Positions 1 through 10,678 of a stretch of 64,000 nucleotides of DNA are shown here, in pieces (the first letter of the stretch is position 1; every line of letters starts with the position of its first letter). Location: contig JADNRY010000140.1 in NCBI GenBank assembly GCA_015501585.1, forward strand, positions 1 through 64,000. The letters are read 5' to 3'. The notes below the pieces were generated by a model that was not told the DNA's origin, searched no databases, and saw only the letters and a list, made by a program, of their open reading frames with translations. Origin of the DNA: Rhodocollybia butyracea (lineage: Eukaryota > Basidiomycota > Agaricomycetes > Agaricales > Omphalotaceae). The position numbers were made by a program, and so were the translations under genes.

Positions 1-775
1 ACTTCCTTTCCCCTGGCGGAAATATACCATCAAGCTACTGAGAGTGTTGCAGCAACATTTGTGCTGCTATTTATCATCTTGTTGGCAGAGATAGCGTCTT
101 TGTTGGGGTGTTATGTCGTTGTGGGTTATCTTGATAAAAGATCTTCACTGACCTTGACTCATTCGGTTTCGAATCGTCACAGTTGGGAAGATCCTGGTGG
201 GCCCTGGCTCGAGATAACGCAACACCCTTTTCGGAATACTTCATCGAAGTGTCTGTCAAACTGAGTTGCCCAGTCCGGTCTACTCTGTTATGCTGTATGA
301 TTCTCGGGCCCTTCCAATCTCGGTAGTTCCATTGATATCTTTCCTTTACACAGTGATTCTTTGCATTGGCCTAGGCGCTATTCAACTCGGCAGCCCAACT
401 GCCTTCAGCGATCTTGTGGGCTCCTCTATCATTCTCACTGCTACTTCGTATCTCCTCGCCATCTTGCCACATCTTCTTTCCCGCCTCTCCCCTTCCGGAC
501 CAAACGTTATTAAAGGTCCATTTTGGATGGGTCCATTCCTTGGCCCAGTGGTCAACGCCCTCGCGGTATTGTTTATCATACTGACAAACATAATCTACTG
601 TTTTCCTTATTTCCTCCCCGCCAACGATGTTTCGGTCTCCTACAATTCAGTTATATTAGTTGGACTAAGCCTTTTAACTGGGGCTTGGTGGTTCATCCAC
701 GGGAGAAAGCGGTATCCTGGAACATCTGTCCCGCATCTAGATGAGAAGAGGAAAATAACTGAAGACATCATATGA
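1..775 (+). CDS. Amino-acid/choline/GABA-type permease (APC superfamily), 3' part only
   Basis: This is the C-terminal part of a plasma-membrane transporter of the fungal amino-acid/choline permease family (UGA4/HNM1 type), which imports amino acids or related amines with protons. The gene enters from the left edge, so its start is missing. I read three exons, 1-120, 183-294 and 354-775, with introns of 62 bp (a weak GTGGGT donor) and 59 bp (GTATGA donor); the splices keep frame. Joined, they give PLAEIY, a hydrophobic helix, then the loop WWALARDN and the motif LGSPTAFSD, both typical of this family. Several further hydrophobic helices follow before a short charged tail. The substrate cannot be told from this fragment. 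The nearest gene downstream is the tRNA at 3.3 kb. Confidence 0.85.
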
Positions 776-3331
776 CAACTTACTCATTGCTTGGTACTTT
801 GGCTGTAAGTAGTCAACAGTGACCAAATCGGTCGACTCGCCAATTATACCGCACATAGTACTATTAGCTATTTGCTAGAGTTTACAGACAGTAGAGCACA
901 TAAGTATAAAGGCGAATACCAATTGGCATTACTCTACAGACAGGAACAGAACCAAAGAAGGCAATAGTGATAGCCTAGTACTAGTGCAATTTTGCAATTA
1001 CATGTGAACCAACCGCGCTGGTAATCGGTAATCAATGAAACCGCAACACGAACCAATTGTGAAGACCATGCTACACACTCGACAAGCAAGGAGAGGCGTA
1101 CGTACACACATCCGTATGGATCCTCAGTGTAAGTATAACGAGTTTGCCTAAGGGAGACTAACTGAGATGATCGTTATAAGTATTGGCAGCGCCATCTTCA
1201 TTGGAGACAAGTGGTACAGGAAACAGAATCTACATTGAATAACAAGTTGAGAGCAAAGACCTTATGACATTATCTGACATAGTTATCGATTAAAAAGACA
1301 ATACATACAACGACTTTCCGATTGCTTTCCGACAAGTGAGCTCCACACTAAGAGTTGTTTTAAGATCTAGTAAATGAAATAAATAGTTTGAATTTTAATC
1401 AACGAAGAACCTGACTCCGGGTCTAGAAAAAATTGAAAGCCATACCGGTATCCGTAAAATCAAGCTGCGCAAAACCAGGTGAGGAGCTGATATCCCAACC
1501 GCTAGGGATAGATGCCACGGTGAAAATACAAGTTGTTTCCAAGTCTTCTTAAATTGCCGAACTTGGACGGGACGATGTTAACGTTCGCAAAAGTGCATAT
1601 AGCGGTGGTGGTAGCGATAAGGACTAAGTAGAACAACCGTGGAGGTTTTGGAAAAAAAGATGGACGTCCGACTGCCAAGGGTCTATGGAGATTTCCTCGG
1701 TACTTATCCCTTCATGCTATACTCGTTTTAAGTATTCCTTGCATACCTAAGTATTTAATTCGGCAGGTTCAAGTCAGTAAAGGTTGGTAATTACCAAAAC
1801 AGGCAATTGATTTCTGCAATGTACTCAACTTGAAATTTCTTGGGCCTTGAAACAGGCCTTTGATTGACTGTTGGTGGCAATAAGGAGTAGTTTGGTCTGG
1901 TAACTATCTAGGATCTTACAGCTTTCGAATCAGGAGGCTATGATAAATCCAGGATTTGAACAATCACTGTACTTAATATACCCACTAGGAAAGTACGCTC
2001 CCTTGCATACAATAGCATACAACTGAAAAGCGGCACCCCTGAAGGGAGTAAGCATGCTACCTCATTCTACTACAGGCCCCTGGAGCCAGGTTCAGCACTG
2101 GTTCAGCCAAAAATGGCCAGATCTTACTTCTCCAGATTTCGATCTCCTAGGAACATGAACAAAATTTGAGCGCTACTTACTGCTGTAGGGAAACAGCAAA
2201 AGTTCGGGCAACAGTGGGGACCTGGGGGAAAGCACGGTCACAAATACCCACCTTTGGGGGTAAGTGTCTATAGTAGGTACACCCCGGGGCTGCTGCGGCA
2301 TCTTGATCATGTCCATGAGCATGAGCTGGACCGTGGTAAGATATGTAAGTGGGCCCCTGGCCACCCAGTTGGAGTACAGACCATAGAGTCGAAGCTAGAC
2401 TATGAGCATGAGATGGAGTGATACGAAACGACGCCTTTGGGGCCACTTCGGGGGGCGTGTCCGAAACAGAGTGAGAGGCGCTGTCTATCGCTTGAAGCCA
2501 GAGGCCGATTAGTCTCATACCTGCGAAGGTATCGGGCAACACACACAGGCGGGTGCGTCGTGGAAGCCCAATTTAATTGATAATCGGAGGGTGCAAGAGA
2601 ATTTTCTGTGATGGGGATGGCGCGGAAATTATGCTCGGGGAACCCAGAAGAATGTCAGTCGAGCCATCCCAATAGCACAAAAAATCCCGTAGTCTCGTAT
2701 GCGGAACTCAGAGAAACATAGCACTGGTTAAATTACAACAGAAATCTTTGTTTAGTACCAATCGACCTCGTAGACCTCGTTGTCGGGCCAAATATCGAAC
2801 CTTTCTCCGGCCTCACTCCGCGCCTCCTTTATATTCCTTGAGTTCCTGGGCCCTCGCCCCAAAATTCACCGTATTGCGTTGGTCGATAAGGAAGGCCTAC
2901 GAGTTTTCAACAGCAAATTGATTTTTGTATTTTGAAGTTTGGCATGCTTGCTACTGGTTCCTTGTGACTGCATCAGGAAAATTTGTCTACTGTAAAATTA
3001 GTGGAAATCACAGTGCTCTTCATTGTGTATACCTCAAATTATGAGGTGAAACGTTTTGTGAAAGCCCGTACTGATTGAGGAATCTAGCAACCTGTGTTCT
3101 GAGCAATGTCGATTGACCGCTAGTAGGAAAGAATGAAAAGAAAATACATTATAGAAAAAATCTTACCTGCCAGAAGCCTGAGGAGGCTTTTGCAGCGACA
3201 GTGGTCGTTCATACTGGATGATATAAAATAGACGTCTACTGTCTTCTCATGCTAGATACCTTAATTGACTCTAAGCCCCAGTAGTTTGAGGAGGAGAAAA
3301 AAAATACCTCTGTTTGGGTTTTCCTATAAAT
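776..3331. other. Gene-poor intergenic stretch
   Basis: About 2.5 kb with no gene I can support. It is AT-rich with stop codons in all frames. The longest open frame (2177-2542, minus, 121 codons, His/Ala/Pro-rich) ends beside a GTAAGT donor-like site and could be an exon, but it resembles no family I know. Confidence 0.5.
3296..3304 (-). terminator. Pol III terminator of the tRNA-Asp gene
   Basis: A run of eight or more A on the plus strand reads as a long T run on the minus strand, about 30 bases downstream of the tRNA 3' end. This is the usual RNA polymerase III stop signal. Confidence 0.7.
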
Positions 3332-3431
3332 CTCCCTGGCTGGGAGTCGAACCCAGCTTTCGCGCGACGTCGAAGCATGAATATGACTAAGCCATGACAG
3401 GCGCGTGTACTAACCGATATACTACCAGGGA
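3332..3431 (-). tRNA. tRNA-Asp(GUC): tRNA-Asp (anticodon GUC) with a 28-nt intron
   Basis: This gene encodes the aspartate tRNA, which decodes GAC/GAU. On the minus strand a 7-bp acceptor stem (TCCCTGG with CCAGGGA) closes the cloverleaf. The discriminator base is G, as expected for tRNA-Asp. The D-arm carries TAGTATATCGGTTAGTA, the anticodon loop is CTGTCAC with GTC in place on a GC-rich five-pair stem, and the T-arm is CTGGG-TTCGACT-CCCAG. A 28-nt intron sits directly 3' of position 37, the standard place for nuclear tRNA introns, so splicing by the tRNA endonuclease/ligase is required. The mature molecule would be 72 nt before CCA addition. No base is missing, so it should be functional. 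Confidence 0.95.
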
Positions 3432-4381
3432 CGTGATTGTAATCGATTATAGCACGGTAAGTTCGCACTTGTTGCCGGAAGATTTGATCTCACTTCAACG
3501 TCGTGCACTCCTTCAGTCAATCTACCGGAAGATCCTCGTTCCCGAAATATGCCCACATAGAGTCACTACTAGGTACAGTGCCATGCGTTGAGCTTGCGAC
3601 CCGTGTTTCGTCGGAGGACCGAATAAGACAAGAGATCCCAAGTAGTTTACTTACTCCGTCACTTTATATACATATAATGGTTAACGTCGTTCACTCCACT
3701 CACCCCAGAGAGTAATAGAATAAGTAACCGATCAAAGCAGGACAACCCAAGGGCAATCGCAAATCCTTTGGACGTTATCCGGACATAGGCGTGCGGGATG
3801 TTCGGCATCCCACTGATTACTCCTAAGTATCTGAGGCTGTCTCTTGCTATCCATCTAACAGGCTGAGCAGCTCCTCGTGTTCTCTCGATGGAAATTACCG
3901 ACAATTTTGATAGATTCCAAGCATGCCCGAGTTTTTCGCAGAATCTTCACCCCTCATCCGGCGAATCCAAAGCCAGATGCCTCTTACAACCGTTATACGC
4001 CTAAACACTCATACTTTGTAGTTCCGAAAACCGGGAGGGACAGACTGCCTCCGACGTGCTTGGATCACAAGGTCCATGCTCCTTTCAAGTATGCTGTGTT
4101 TTTGAACGAGAAGCGAGAAAGGGTACTCTAACCAAAAGTTGAAGGTATACATACACATAAATAACCGATATACGTAAAATCAAATTCAACCGTAGTAAAA
4201 GACAAGTTTTGTTGAAATTCTCTTGGCCGACCTGGATGGTGGTGGTGTATGGGTTATGTAGCAAAACAGCGATCATAGCGATTACCGGGGGTGGAAATAA
4301 TATTTCCTTAATCAGCTTAATCTCGCCCTCTTCATGCATCGTGAGCCAAATGTTACTTTTATATACTCCGGCTAATACGGG
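3432..4381. other. Intergenic stretch containing a dispersed repeat
   Basis: No gene is supported here. Short open frames on both strands lack family resemblance. Part of the stretch (about 3953-4085) recurs in diverged form near 12.7 kb. Confidence 0.5.
3953..4085. repeat. Dispersed degenerate repeat, copy 1
   Basis: The segment runs from an ATCCGGCGAATCC-like start through AGTTCCGAAAAC to GACTGCCTCCGACG and CTTGGATCACAAG. The same order of blocks, with substitutions and small indels, occurs at 12632-12768. It may be a relic of a transposable element or of a duplicated gene fragment. Confidence 0.6.
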
Positions 4382-5372
4382 CTAAACCATTCCACGAATA
4401 GTCGTCTCAAAGTCCTCCGGCTCGCGTCCAAGTATGTCCTTCAAGAAAGGTGTGACAACTGCGGTGGCTCCATGGCGTATAGCATCGAATGCAGTTGCCC
4501 ATTCCCTTGCCATTTTTTTGCCGTTGATCGAGAGGGCAGATTCGACAACCGGTTGTGCAATATATTCTTCGACCGAGACCTCGCGAATAGAAACCTCTTT
4601 CCCTACTACCCGACTAAGAGCCTGTGCAGTCTCTTCTAGAGACCATTCGCGTGGGCCCGATAGTACCAATTTTTGATTTTTATGTTGGAATTCAGCTGGG
4701 GAGGCGTAAAACTGGGCTAGAAGGAGCGCTGAAGCCTCGCCAAGTTCGTCTATCTTTGCCCAAGCAATACCAGGCCCAGTTCCATTGTGAGGAATGCGAA
4801 TCTCGTTAGATGGGTTTTTGATATTGAAGAAAGCGGTATAGATGGGGAAACCCTCCGAGTAAAGGCCTTCTCGTATAGATGTATAAGAGAAAGGCTGGAC
4901 CCTTGCTGGCTAGTTCAGCGAGATATATCTCCGTATCAAGATGAGCTTGCATGACCTGAGCAACTGAGTGATCACTGTTGCCTGCAAAGGCCAACGAGGT
5001 GTAGAATATGTGCGTCACTCCGCATGCGCGAGCACAGTCAATCGCAAGCTTATGAGCCTAGGATTTTCAACTTGTCATTGGCCTCGATTACACGGTTGTG
5101 CAAAAGCTCAGACCGACCTTTGAACGATGCTCATGCTGAAAAGTTATATATGAAATAAGAAATAGAACATCGATTCCGGAAAATGCACTCTCGAGGGTAC
5201 TTGGATCGTCATAGTCAGCTGTACGAACTGTGACGCCAGCATCACGGTAACTGTCCAATTTAGAGGGCGAACGTGAAACTAGAACTAGATCGTGTAGAGG
5301 TATGAGCTTGCAAATGTGCTTTGCCAAGCTTCCACCTAGCTTTCCAGAGGCTGGGAAAATTGCGACTTTCAT
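4382..5372 (-). pseudogene. NmrA-like NAD(P)-binding oxidoreductase, one frameshift
   Basis: This is a member of the NmrA-like/quinone-oxidoreductase-2-like atypical short-chain dehydrogenases, cytosolic NAD(P)-binding proteins that act as redox sensors or reductases. Exon 1 is 5118-5372 and starts MKVAIFPASGKLGGSLAK, a glycine-rich dinucleotide-binding motif. A 60-bp intron (5058-5117) follows. Exon 2 carries THIFYTSLAFAG and HLDTE, then ends with SGPREWSL and FLKDILGREP, all family motifs. At about 4885-4893, inside the segment that should read like FTYTSIREG, the frame shifts by one base; downstream the other frame is open to the stop at 4382. No intron can explain it. It is either a recent pseudogene or a one-base sequence error. 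A much more decayed copy lies at 49.3-50.3 kb. Confidence 0.82.
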
Positions 5373-5783
5373 GAGAGGATGGAAGAGAAACCGGATAAGG
5401 GCAGTTTCTCTAGCCGGCGGCCTTCCATGAGGATTCTTTTGGAAAAATATTCACTCCACCGGCTTGATTTTCGGCATTTCCAGGATCAATTCCTCCACAG
5501 TGACACAACCCACTATAGTAAGTACTGCAGTATTCCAGGCGAAAGAGATGGAGAAGTCAGTTACTGCGTATCTATGCTCAGTCTTGTTCACTACTTTAAT
5601 TGCCAGTTCCCCTCTGGCTCATCCACATGGTTTATATCCGCGGAGACTCGGAACTATGAGAGCAAAACAAACTCCTAAATGACGTCAGAACATGTACCTA
5701 ATGCTCTACAATAACACTTGAACTTCCGGTTCCCTCCTAAAACCAGTTACTCCATCCGCAGTACACATTTGGCGCGCCTCGGT

Positions 5784-5812
5784 TCTTCCTTCCTTCCTTC
5801 CTTCCTTCCTCC
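5784..5812. repeat. (CTTC)n microsatellite
   Basis: About seven copies of a CTTC/CCTT tetranucleotide lie in the spacer between the NmrA-like gene and the F-box gene. The rest of 5373-6264 shows no gene I can support; open frames at 5379-5678 and 5718-6071 are Ser/Pro-biased and lack family motifs. Confidence 0.9.
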
Positions 5813-6264
5813 GTACTATTCACACGACGAGTCTCGAAGTTATTTCAGAAACACCCTTTCCACTCTATCCTCTAGAATCTCAATCCCGCGTCCAAATCTA
5901 CCCGGCAACTATCGATTTCACTCTCCTCGCCTTCTAAGGTTAGGTCTAGGTCCTCTCCGGTCAAGACCACCCCGGGGACCGCATAGCAGCACCATTACTA
6001 GTAGGTCTGCTGCGGCTTCGAGTTTCGTTGGCGCAGCACAAACGCCGCCTCTGCCAACGATGAAGATTTGAAGCGGATAACAAGAAGATCATCGAAGAGG
6101 TGGTTGGGGAAAGGTTAAACCCATTTTTTATGTCTAACTATACCTCGACTCGTTAGTGTCAAGAGGTTTTAGAGTCTGCCTTCGGGAGACAAATGTCAAG
6201 TACTAAATCGACGAATGGCCTCGTGCGAACTTAAGGCGCTTAGGGCGCTCAACACTTCTTTCCG

Positions 6265-7884
6265 ATGACTTCACCTTGCTCAGGATGTGCTAATTCTTTG
6301 CGGATACGTGTAAACCTCAGCCCTGAGGAACTATCTGCATTGGATCACGATCTTCGCTTTGAATTTGGACCATTCGTGGTTACTCCGGAACGAGCAAAGG
6401 AGCTCAGGACCATAGTAGCTCTGGCTGATAAGGATCTCGAAGATCATGATCGCCTCCATGACTCAAGCGTGATTCTTCGAGCACAAAAACAACGGCTTGA
6501 GACACAAAGAGCCAAGTTATACTCTTTGCTCTCGCCAATGCGGAAGTTGCCAAACGAAACTTTATTCCGCATCTTCCAGCACGTATGTGAAGAAAATATT
6601 CTACAGAGCTACCCGTGGCTGTTGAGCGACAGTCCTTGGACTAACCTCATATTTCCCGCCATCACTTATCTTCCTTCAATGGCAATCAGCTCCGTATGCT
6701 ACCGTTGGCGTGCACTTGCATTGTCATCACCTAGTTTGTGGGCAAACCTATCAGTGAAGACACACACTACGACCTTGGACAAAGCAGAAGCCCTGGTTGG
6801 TTTCATTGATACAATCACTCGATATCTGGAGAGATCCGGTGATTGGCCATTAAGGCTTGAACTTACTATACAGGGTCCGCTCATCATCAGGGACTCGGAG
6901 ATTCCTTGCCTAACACACCTTACACAGCATGCTTGTCATTGGGGAACATTCAGGTTTAATGGAACTCACTCATTAGTGGAGTATGACATACTCTCTGAAC
7001 TTCGTTTTCCTTTACTTGTAGAGTTGGAGCTTGGCTGGGAAGTTACATTGCAGGACTTGGATCTTTTCGAGCATTGCCCAAGACTCCGTACACTTTCCAC
7101 CTCCGGGCCCGTGCGGCCAACGATCGGGACCCTTTACAGTCAACTCGATCATTTCACAAGTGAGGGCTGGACTCTGACAGATTCGGCCAAAGTTCTTCGT
7201 AGGTGCCCCTCTCTGAAATCTTTCGAGTTGGATTGTATCATGTATGATGATCTAGAGGAGGGTGCACTAGGGACATGGCCTAATATCACATCAATCGCTC
7301 TTGTGAATAGCTCATCGTCAGATATAGTCTTTTCCTCCTCCAACTTTCCTTGCTTGAATAAGCTCGTAGTAGATAACACTAGCTGGCGAGGCGGCTATGG
7401 TTCTACTCCATTTATCTCCAGATTGGCTCGTATAATTACCACATTCATGCTCAGTAGCACAGATATGTCTGATGTGGACCTTATTGCAGCTCTTCGAGTC
7501 ATGCCAGCCCTCCTCCATCTTGAAGTTAACCAGGGTGGATGGGAGCAGAATCCAATCACTTCGCATCTGATCTCCAGCCTAACTCACCATCAATTCACTT
7601 CCATCGAGTCTCTTGTTCCCAAGCTACACAGTCTTCATTGGAGATTCGATTCTGTTGATGCACTCGACGACTCTGCTTTTGTTAGCATGGTTGGTTCGCG
7701 TTGGTTCAAAACTGGTTCGGATTTATCTGCGGAGATGTTGGCAATGGGGAAAAGTTGTATCCGCTCTGTTGTTCTCAAGTTTACTTTTCGAGCAGTTGAT
7801 GCAGACATCTATAAACCACTGCGGATTTTGGATGCAGAGGGATTGAGAGTAGTGGTTGCTGGAACAAATGGAGTGCAGGTATAA
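6265..7884 (+). CDS. F-box domain protein, single exon
   Basis: A 539-residue intronless protein of the large basidiomycete F-box family. These proteins act as substrate receptors of SCF-type ubiquitin ligases, with the F-box binding Skp1. After a start with CSGCANS and a short helical region (about resid 45-90, acidic/basic, likely coiled coil), the F-box core is visible at about residues 90-165: LPNETLFRIFQHVCEEN, then MAISSVCYRWRALALSSPSLWANL. The remainder has irregular leucine-rich segments (LRFPLLVELELG, CPRLRTLS, CPSLKSFELD), the usual substrate-binding half. The start is the first ATG of the frame. The target is unknown; such genes occur in large, fast-evolving families in mushrooms. 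Confidence 0.88.
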   Translation: MTSPCSGCANSLRIRVNLSPEELSALDHDLRFEFGPFVVTPERAKELRTIVALADKDLEDHDRLHDSSVILRAQKQRLETQRAKLYSLLSPMRKLPNETLFRIFQHVCEENILQSYPWLLSDSPWTNLIFPAITYLPSMAISSVCYRWRALALSSPSLWANLSVKTHTTTLDKAEALVGFIDTITRYLERSGDWPLRLELTIQGPLIIRDSEIPCLTHLTQHACHWGTFRFNGTHSLVEYDILSELRFPLLVELELGWEVTLQDLDLFEHCPRLRTLSTSGPVRPTIGTLYSQLDHFTSEGWTLTDSAKVLRRCPSLKSFELDCIMYDDLEEGALGTWPNITSIALVNSSSSDIVFSSSNFPCLNKLVVDNTSWRGGYGSTPFISRLARIITTFMLSSTDMSDVDLIAALRVMPALLHLEVNQGGWEQNPITSHLISSLTHHQFTSIESLVPKLHSLHWRFDSVDALDDSAFVSMVGSRWFKTGSDLSAEMLAMGKSCIRSVVLKFTFRAVDADIYKPLRILDAEGLRVVVAGTNGVQV

Positions 7885-8273
7885 TAATCTGGGTGATGCA
7901 TTTTGTTGTGTTTGTCTGCATAAATTTTTGTCTTGATCTCTCGTGTACATCAGCACATTACTTTGAATTCCAAGCCTAACACGATAGTCGATATTATTTA
8001 GCTCTGAATGCCGAAACGTTCTCTTTGGGTTCGTGTATGTGCTAGCACTTACAGTAAAAGCCTATATATCGTCAATGACGCGCTTCCACGTTCGACAGAG
8101 AGCTTTACTAAGAGAGACACTAGTCACTACTAAGTACTTTTTTCTAGGCTGTGAGTTTTTCATTGGAAGACCACGTAGCGGCGCCCATTCCGAGAATGGA
8201 AACTAAGTACCACCGTGGACTGTCTACAATCAATTTGGTCCCCATCAGCATCACTCCCGAACAGTAGACTTAT
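7885..8273. other. Spacer upstream of the U6 gene
   Basis: No coding signal. The last 60 bases before the U6 start contain no clear TATA box, which is worth noting because fungal U6 genes usually have one about 30 bases upstream. Confidence 0.5.
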
Positions 8274-8297
8274 GTCCCCTTCGGGGTGACATACGAA

Positions 8298-8328
<31 letters not shown>

Positions 8329-8397
8329 GGCCCCTGCACAAGGATGACACGCTTTCCCGGAGTGGTAGACCTACGGGTCTCAATATTTATTTATTTT
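8274..8397 (+). ncRNA. U6: U6 spliceosomal snRNA (or a U6-derived copy)
   Basis: U6 is the catalytic-core RNA of the spliceosome. The 5' stem-loop GTCCCCTTCGGGG is followed by AAATTGGAACGATACAGAGA, which contains the ACAGAGA box, then AGATTAGCATGGCCCCTGC (the U4/U2-pairing AGC region) and ACAAGGATGACACGC of the internal stem-loop. The core matches U6 of other eukaryotes closely and is uninterrupted, unlike fission yeast, where it holds an intron. After GACACGC the sequence diverges from usual U6 tails. The first T4 run after it is at 8394-8397, so the exact 3' end is uncertain. No TATA box is evident upstream. Because the 3' half is repeated as an inverted copy (8455-8512), this could be the working gene or a rearranged copy. 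Confidence 0.85.
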
Positions 8398-8512
8398 GCT
8401 CTTATTTTTATTTCGCTTTCATTCAATAGAACATCCTTGCGAATAAATAAAGCCAAAAAGAGCAAAATAAATATTGAAACCCATAAGTCCAGAAAGCGTG
8501 CCATCCTTGTGC
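8336..8512. repeat. Inverted repeat of the U6 3' half and its flank
   Basis: The left arm (8336-8402) starts at GCACAAGGATGACACGC inside U6 and runs past the U6 end through CAATATTTATTTATTTTGC. The right arm (about 8455-8512) is its reverse complement with a few mismatches and two small gaps, ending with the complement of GGATGGCACGC. About 50 bases lie between the arms. Confidence 0.9.
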
Positions 8513-9425
8513 TCATTGCTAGATCTTGGCGCTTCCGCTTGGTAATACGAGGTCGTATATTACGCAGCTCTCGCTATCCAGGGGTTCCCGAGCGCCCACA
8601 GGCTGCTCCATATTTTCTACCTTCCCTGGAATTCGTAAACAAAGCTATAAAATGGCAATTTCCGAGTCGCATCTTGTTTGAATCAAGTTCTGCTTCGTTT
8701 CTTTGTTTTTCTCCGAGACGCTTGGTCCGCTTATTGTTCTCTAATGCTCAGCCTTACTCCTGCTATCCACTGGTGACCAGGTGAAGGTCACAAGGAGCTC
8801 AGCCATGCCAACATTAATGCAGCCTGTTGTTGCGAAAGCAAAGGCTGTATCTTTGCTGTTGCAGCAGTACACCAGACCAACTCTTGAGCCAAGATGTTCC
8901 TTTCTGATGAAACAGGTCAAATTTTCGCTATCTGTTCTACTCCGCCTCACAAGACAAGTCTGTTTTTTCCGACTTCTTTTTCCAGTCTGGGCGCTGTCGT
9001 CGCACAGTCTAACCGAATGCAAGGGATCCTTGGAAGCAAACTCAATAGCCCACCTGTACACTGATAAGCCTACGGTTATTTGGGCGCTGGACTTTCTCTG
9101 AATCCATGTTGAGTCTGCTTCCAAGCATACCCATGCAGTACTAGTATGTTAGACTGTGCGACGACAGCACGGGCTGGAAGAATGGCTCGGAAGAACGGCG
9201 GAGTAGCACGGTCAACGGATAGCAAAAACTGACCTGCTTTCTCAGAAATAATCTTCCTCGTAAGCTTTACTTAGCTCATGATTCTTCCACTTACTTACCT
9301 GCTGTGAGTCTGACTAAACTTCGTCAGAAAAGATCTCGCTGACTGATACTTTGATTATTCTTAGTCAATGACGCCTAACCTGTGGGTATATAAGGAACGA
9401 CTTGTTCTCAGATTCTTATCGCATC
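8513..9425. other. Intergenic stretch with an unassigned open frame
   Basis: No recognised gene. A minus-strand frame of 127 codons (8741-9124) has a protein-like composition but no motif that I can assign and no obvious splice partners. The last 100 bases form the promoter of the reductase that starts at 9426. Confidence 0.4.
9387..9394 (+). promoter_or_regulatory. TATA box of reductase copy A
   Basis: TATATAAG lies 32-39 bases upstream of the ATG at 9426. Copy B has the same kind of box at the same distance. Confidence 0.6.
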
Positions 9426-10678
9426 ATGCCCGAACAAAAAGTTCTATTCCTTGACAAACCCAAAGGCTCATTTGTAGTAGCCAATGCCCCCATCTTAAAA
9501 CCTGGTCCCGGACAGATTTCCATCAAGCTCAAGGCCGCTGCTTTGAACCCAGTTTGTGGTTTTTCCCAGGTAAACCAGAGTGTGCAATCAACTGAATGCG
9601 TGTAGGTCGATTGGAAGATCCAAGATTACGACTTTTTCATCAAAGACTACCCTGCCATCCTTGGTACTGATCTTGCTGGTGATGTAGAAGAGATTGGCGA
9701 TGGCGTTGAAGGCTTCTCTAAAGGTGACAAAGTGTAAGCCAAACTTGCGTCTTTCAAGCCATTTGTTGGATTATCTTCTCACCCGTTGCAGATTTTGTCA
9801 GGGTTATTTTGTGAATGATTTGGCTGGCTTCCAGCAATACACCTTGATGCCTGCAGATCTCGTTGGCAAGGTTTGTTACAAAGTACTCCGGAAATTACCT
9901 ACTCGACTAAGACTATTTTTAGATCCCTTCCAACATCGACTACGCCCAAGCCGCTTCGATCCCTCTTGGATACAGCACTGCCGCTATCGGTCTTTTGGCT
10001 GCACACCCTCTTGGTGCAGGATTAAACCCTACATATGACCCAACTGTCAAGTATACCGGAGAGTCAGCTTTGGTAATCGGCGGATCTGCGTCCGTGGGTC
10101 AATTCGCGATTCAGGTATTCAAACATCTCGGATACAGTACAATTATAGCATACGCTTCTGGTCGCCACACCGACTTTTTGAAGTCGATTGGTGCCACGCA
10201 CGTCATCGACCGTGGAGAGACTCCTATCGGAAAGGTCGCAGAAACTGTGAAAAAGATAGCTACTACACCTCTCAAAGTTGCCTACAACGCTATCGGAGAT
10301 GCAGATTCTCGGACTGCCTGTTTCGACTCCATTGTGGAAGGTGGCCAGGTAGCCGACGTGAACCCAGAGGCCAAGGATGTAGGGAATGGGAAGACAGTCA
10401 TTGCTATCATGGGAAATTCGCACGTCCCTGTGAACAGAGAGTTTGGTCGCATTCTGTGGAAGAACCTGCCCAAATTAGTACAAGATGGAGCTATCGTGGT
10501 GAGTGATAATTAAGAACACAATTTTTACTTCAACTGCATACTGACACTTTCAATTCAGCCTAATCGCGTGGAGAAACTTCCTAATGGTCTTGCTGGAATC
10601 AATGAGGGATTGCAAAGAATGAAAGCTAACAAGATTAGCGGGGAAAAACTCATAGCTCTACCGCAAGAGACTGTATGA
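9426..10678 (+). CDS. toxD-like medium-chain enoyl reductase, copy A
   Basis: A 342-residue NADPH-dependent reductase of the zinc-independent medium-chain dehydrogenase family (toxD/trans-enoyl-reductase-like), a group that reduces activated double bonds and often works beside polyketide synthases, although none is in this window. Five exons: 9426-9551, 9606-9733, 9792-9870, 9923-10498 and 10559-10678. Visible parts: start MPEQKVLFL, PGPGQISIKLKAAALNPV of the catalytic domain, PAILGTDLAGDVEEIG, then the cofactor-binding stretch ALVIGGSASVGQFAIQ and GATHVIDRGE. It is about 60-70% identical by eye to copies B (56.7 kb) and C (58.8 kb). Unlike them it lacks the intron after the GxSVGQ codons. 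All splices keep phase and no lesion is seen. Confidence 0.92.

Noticed and set aside
8344..8784. 146-codon frame overlapping U6 and its inverted copy
   Set aside because: Runs through the structural RNA and hairpin; composition is not protein-like.
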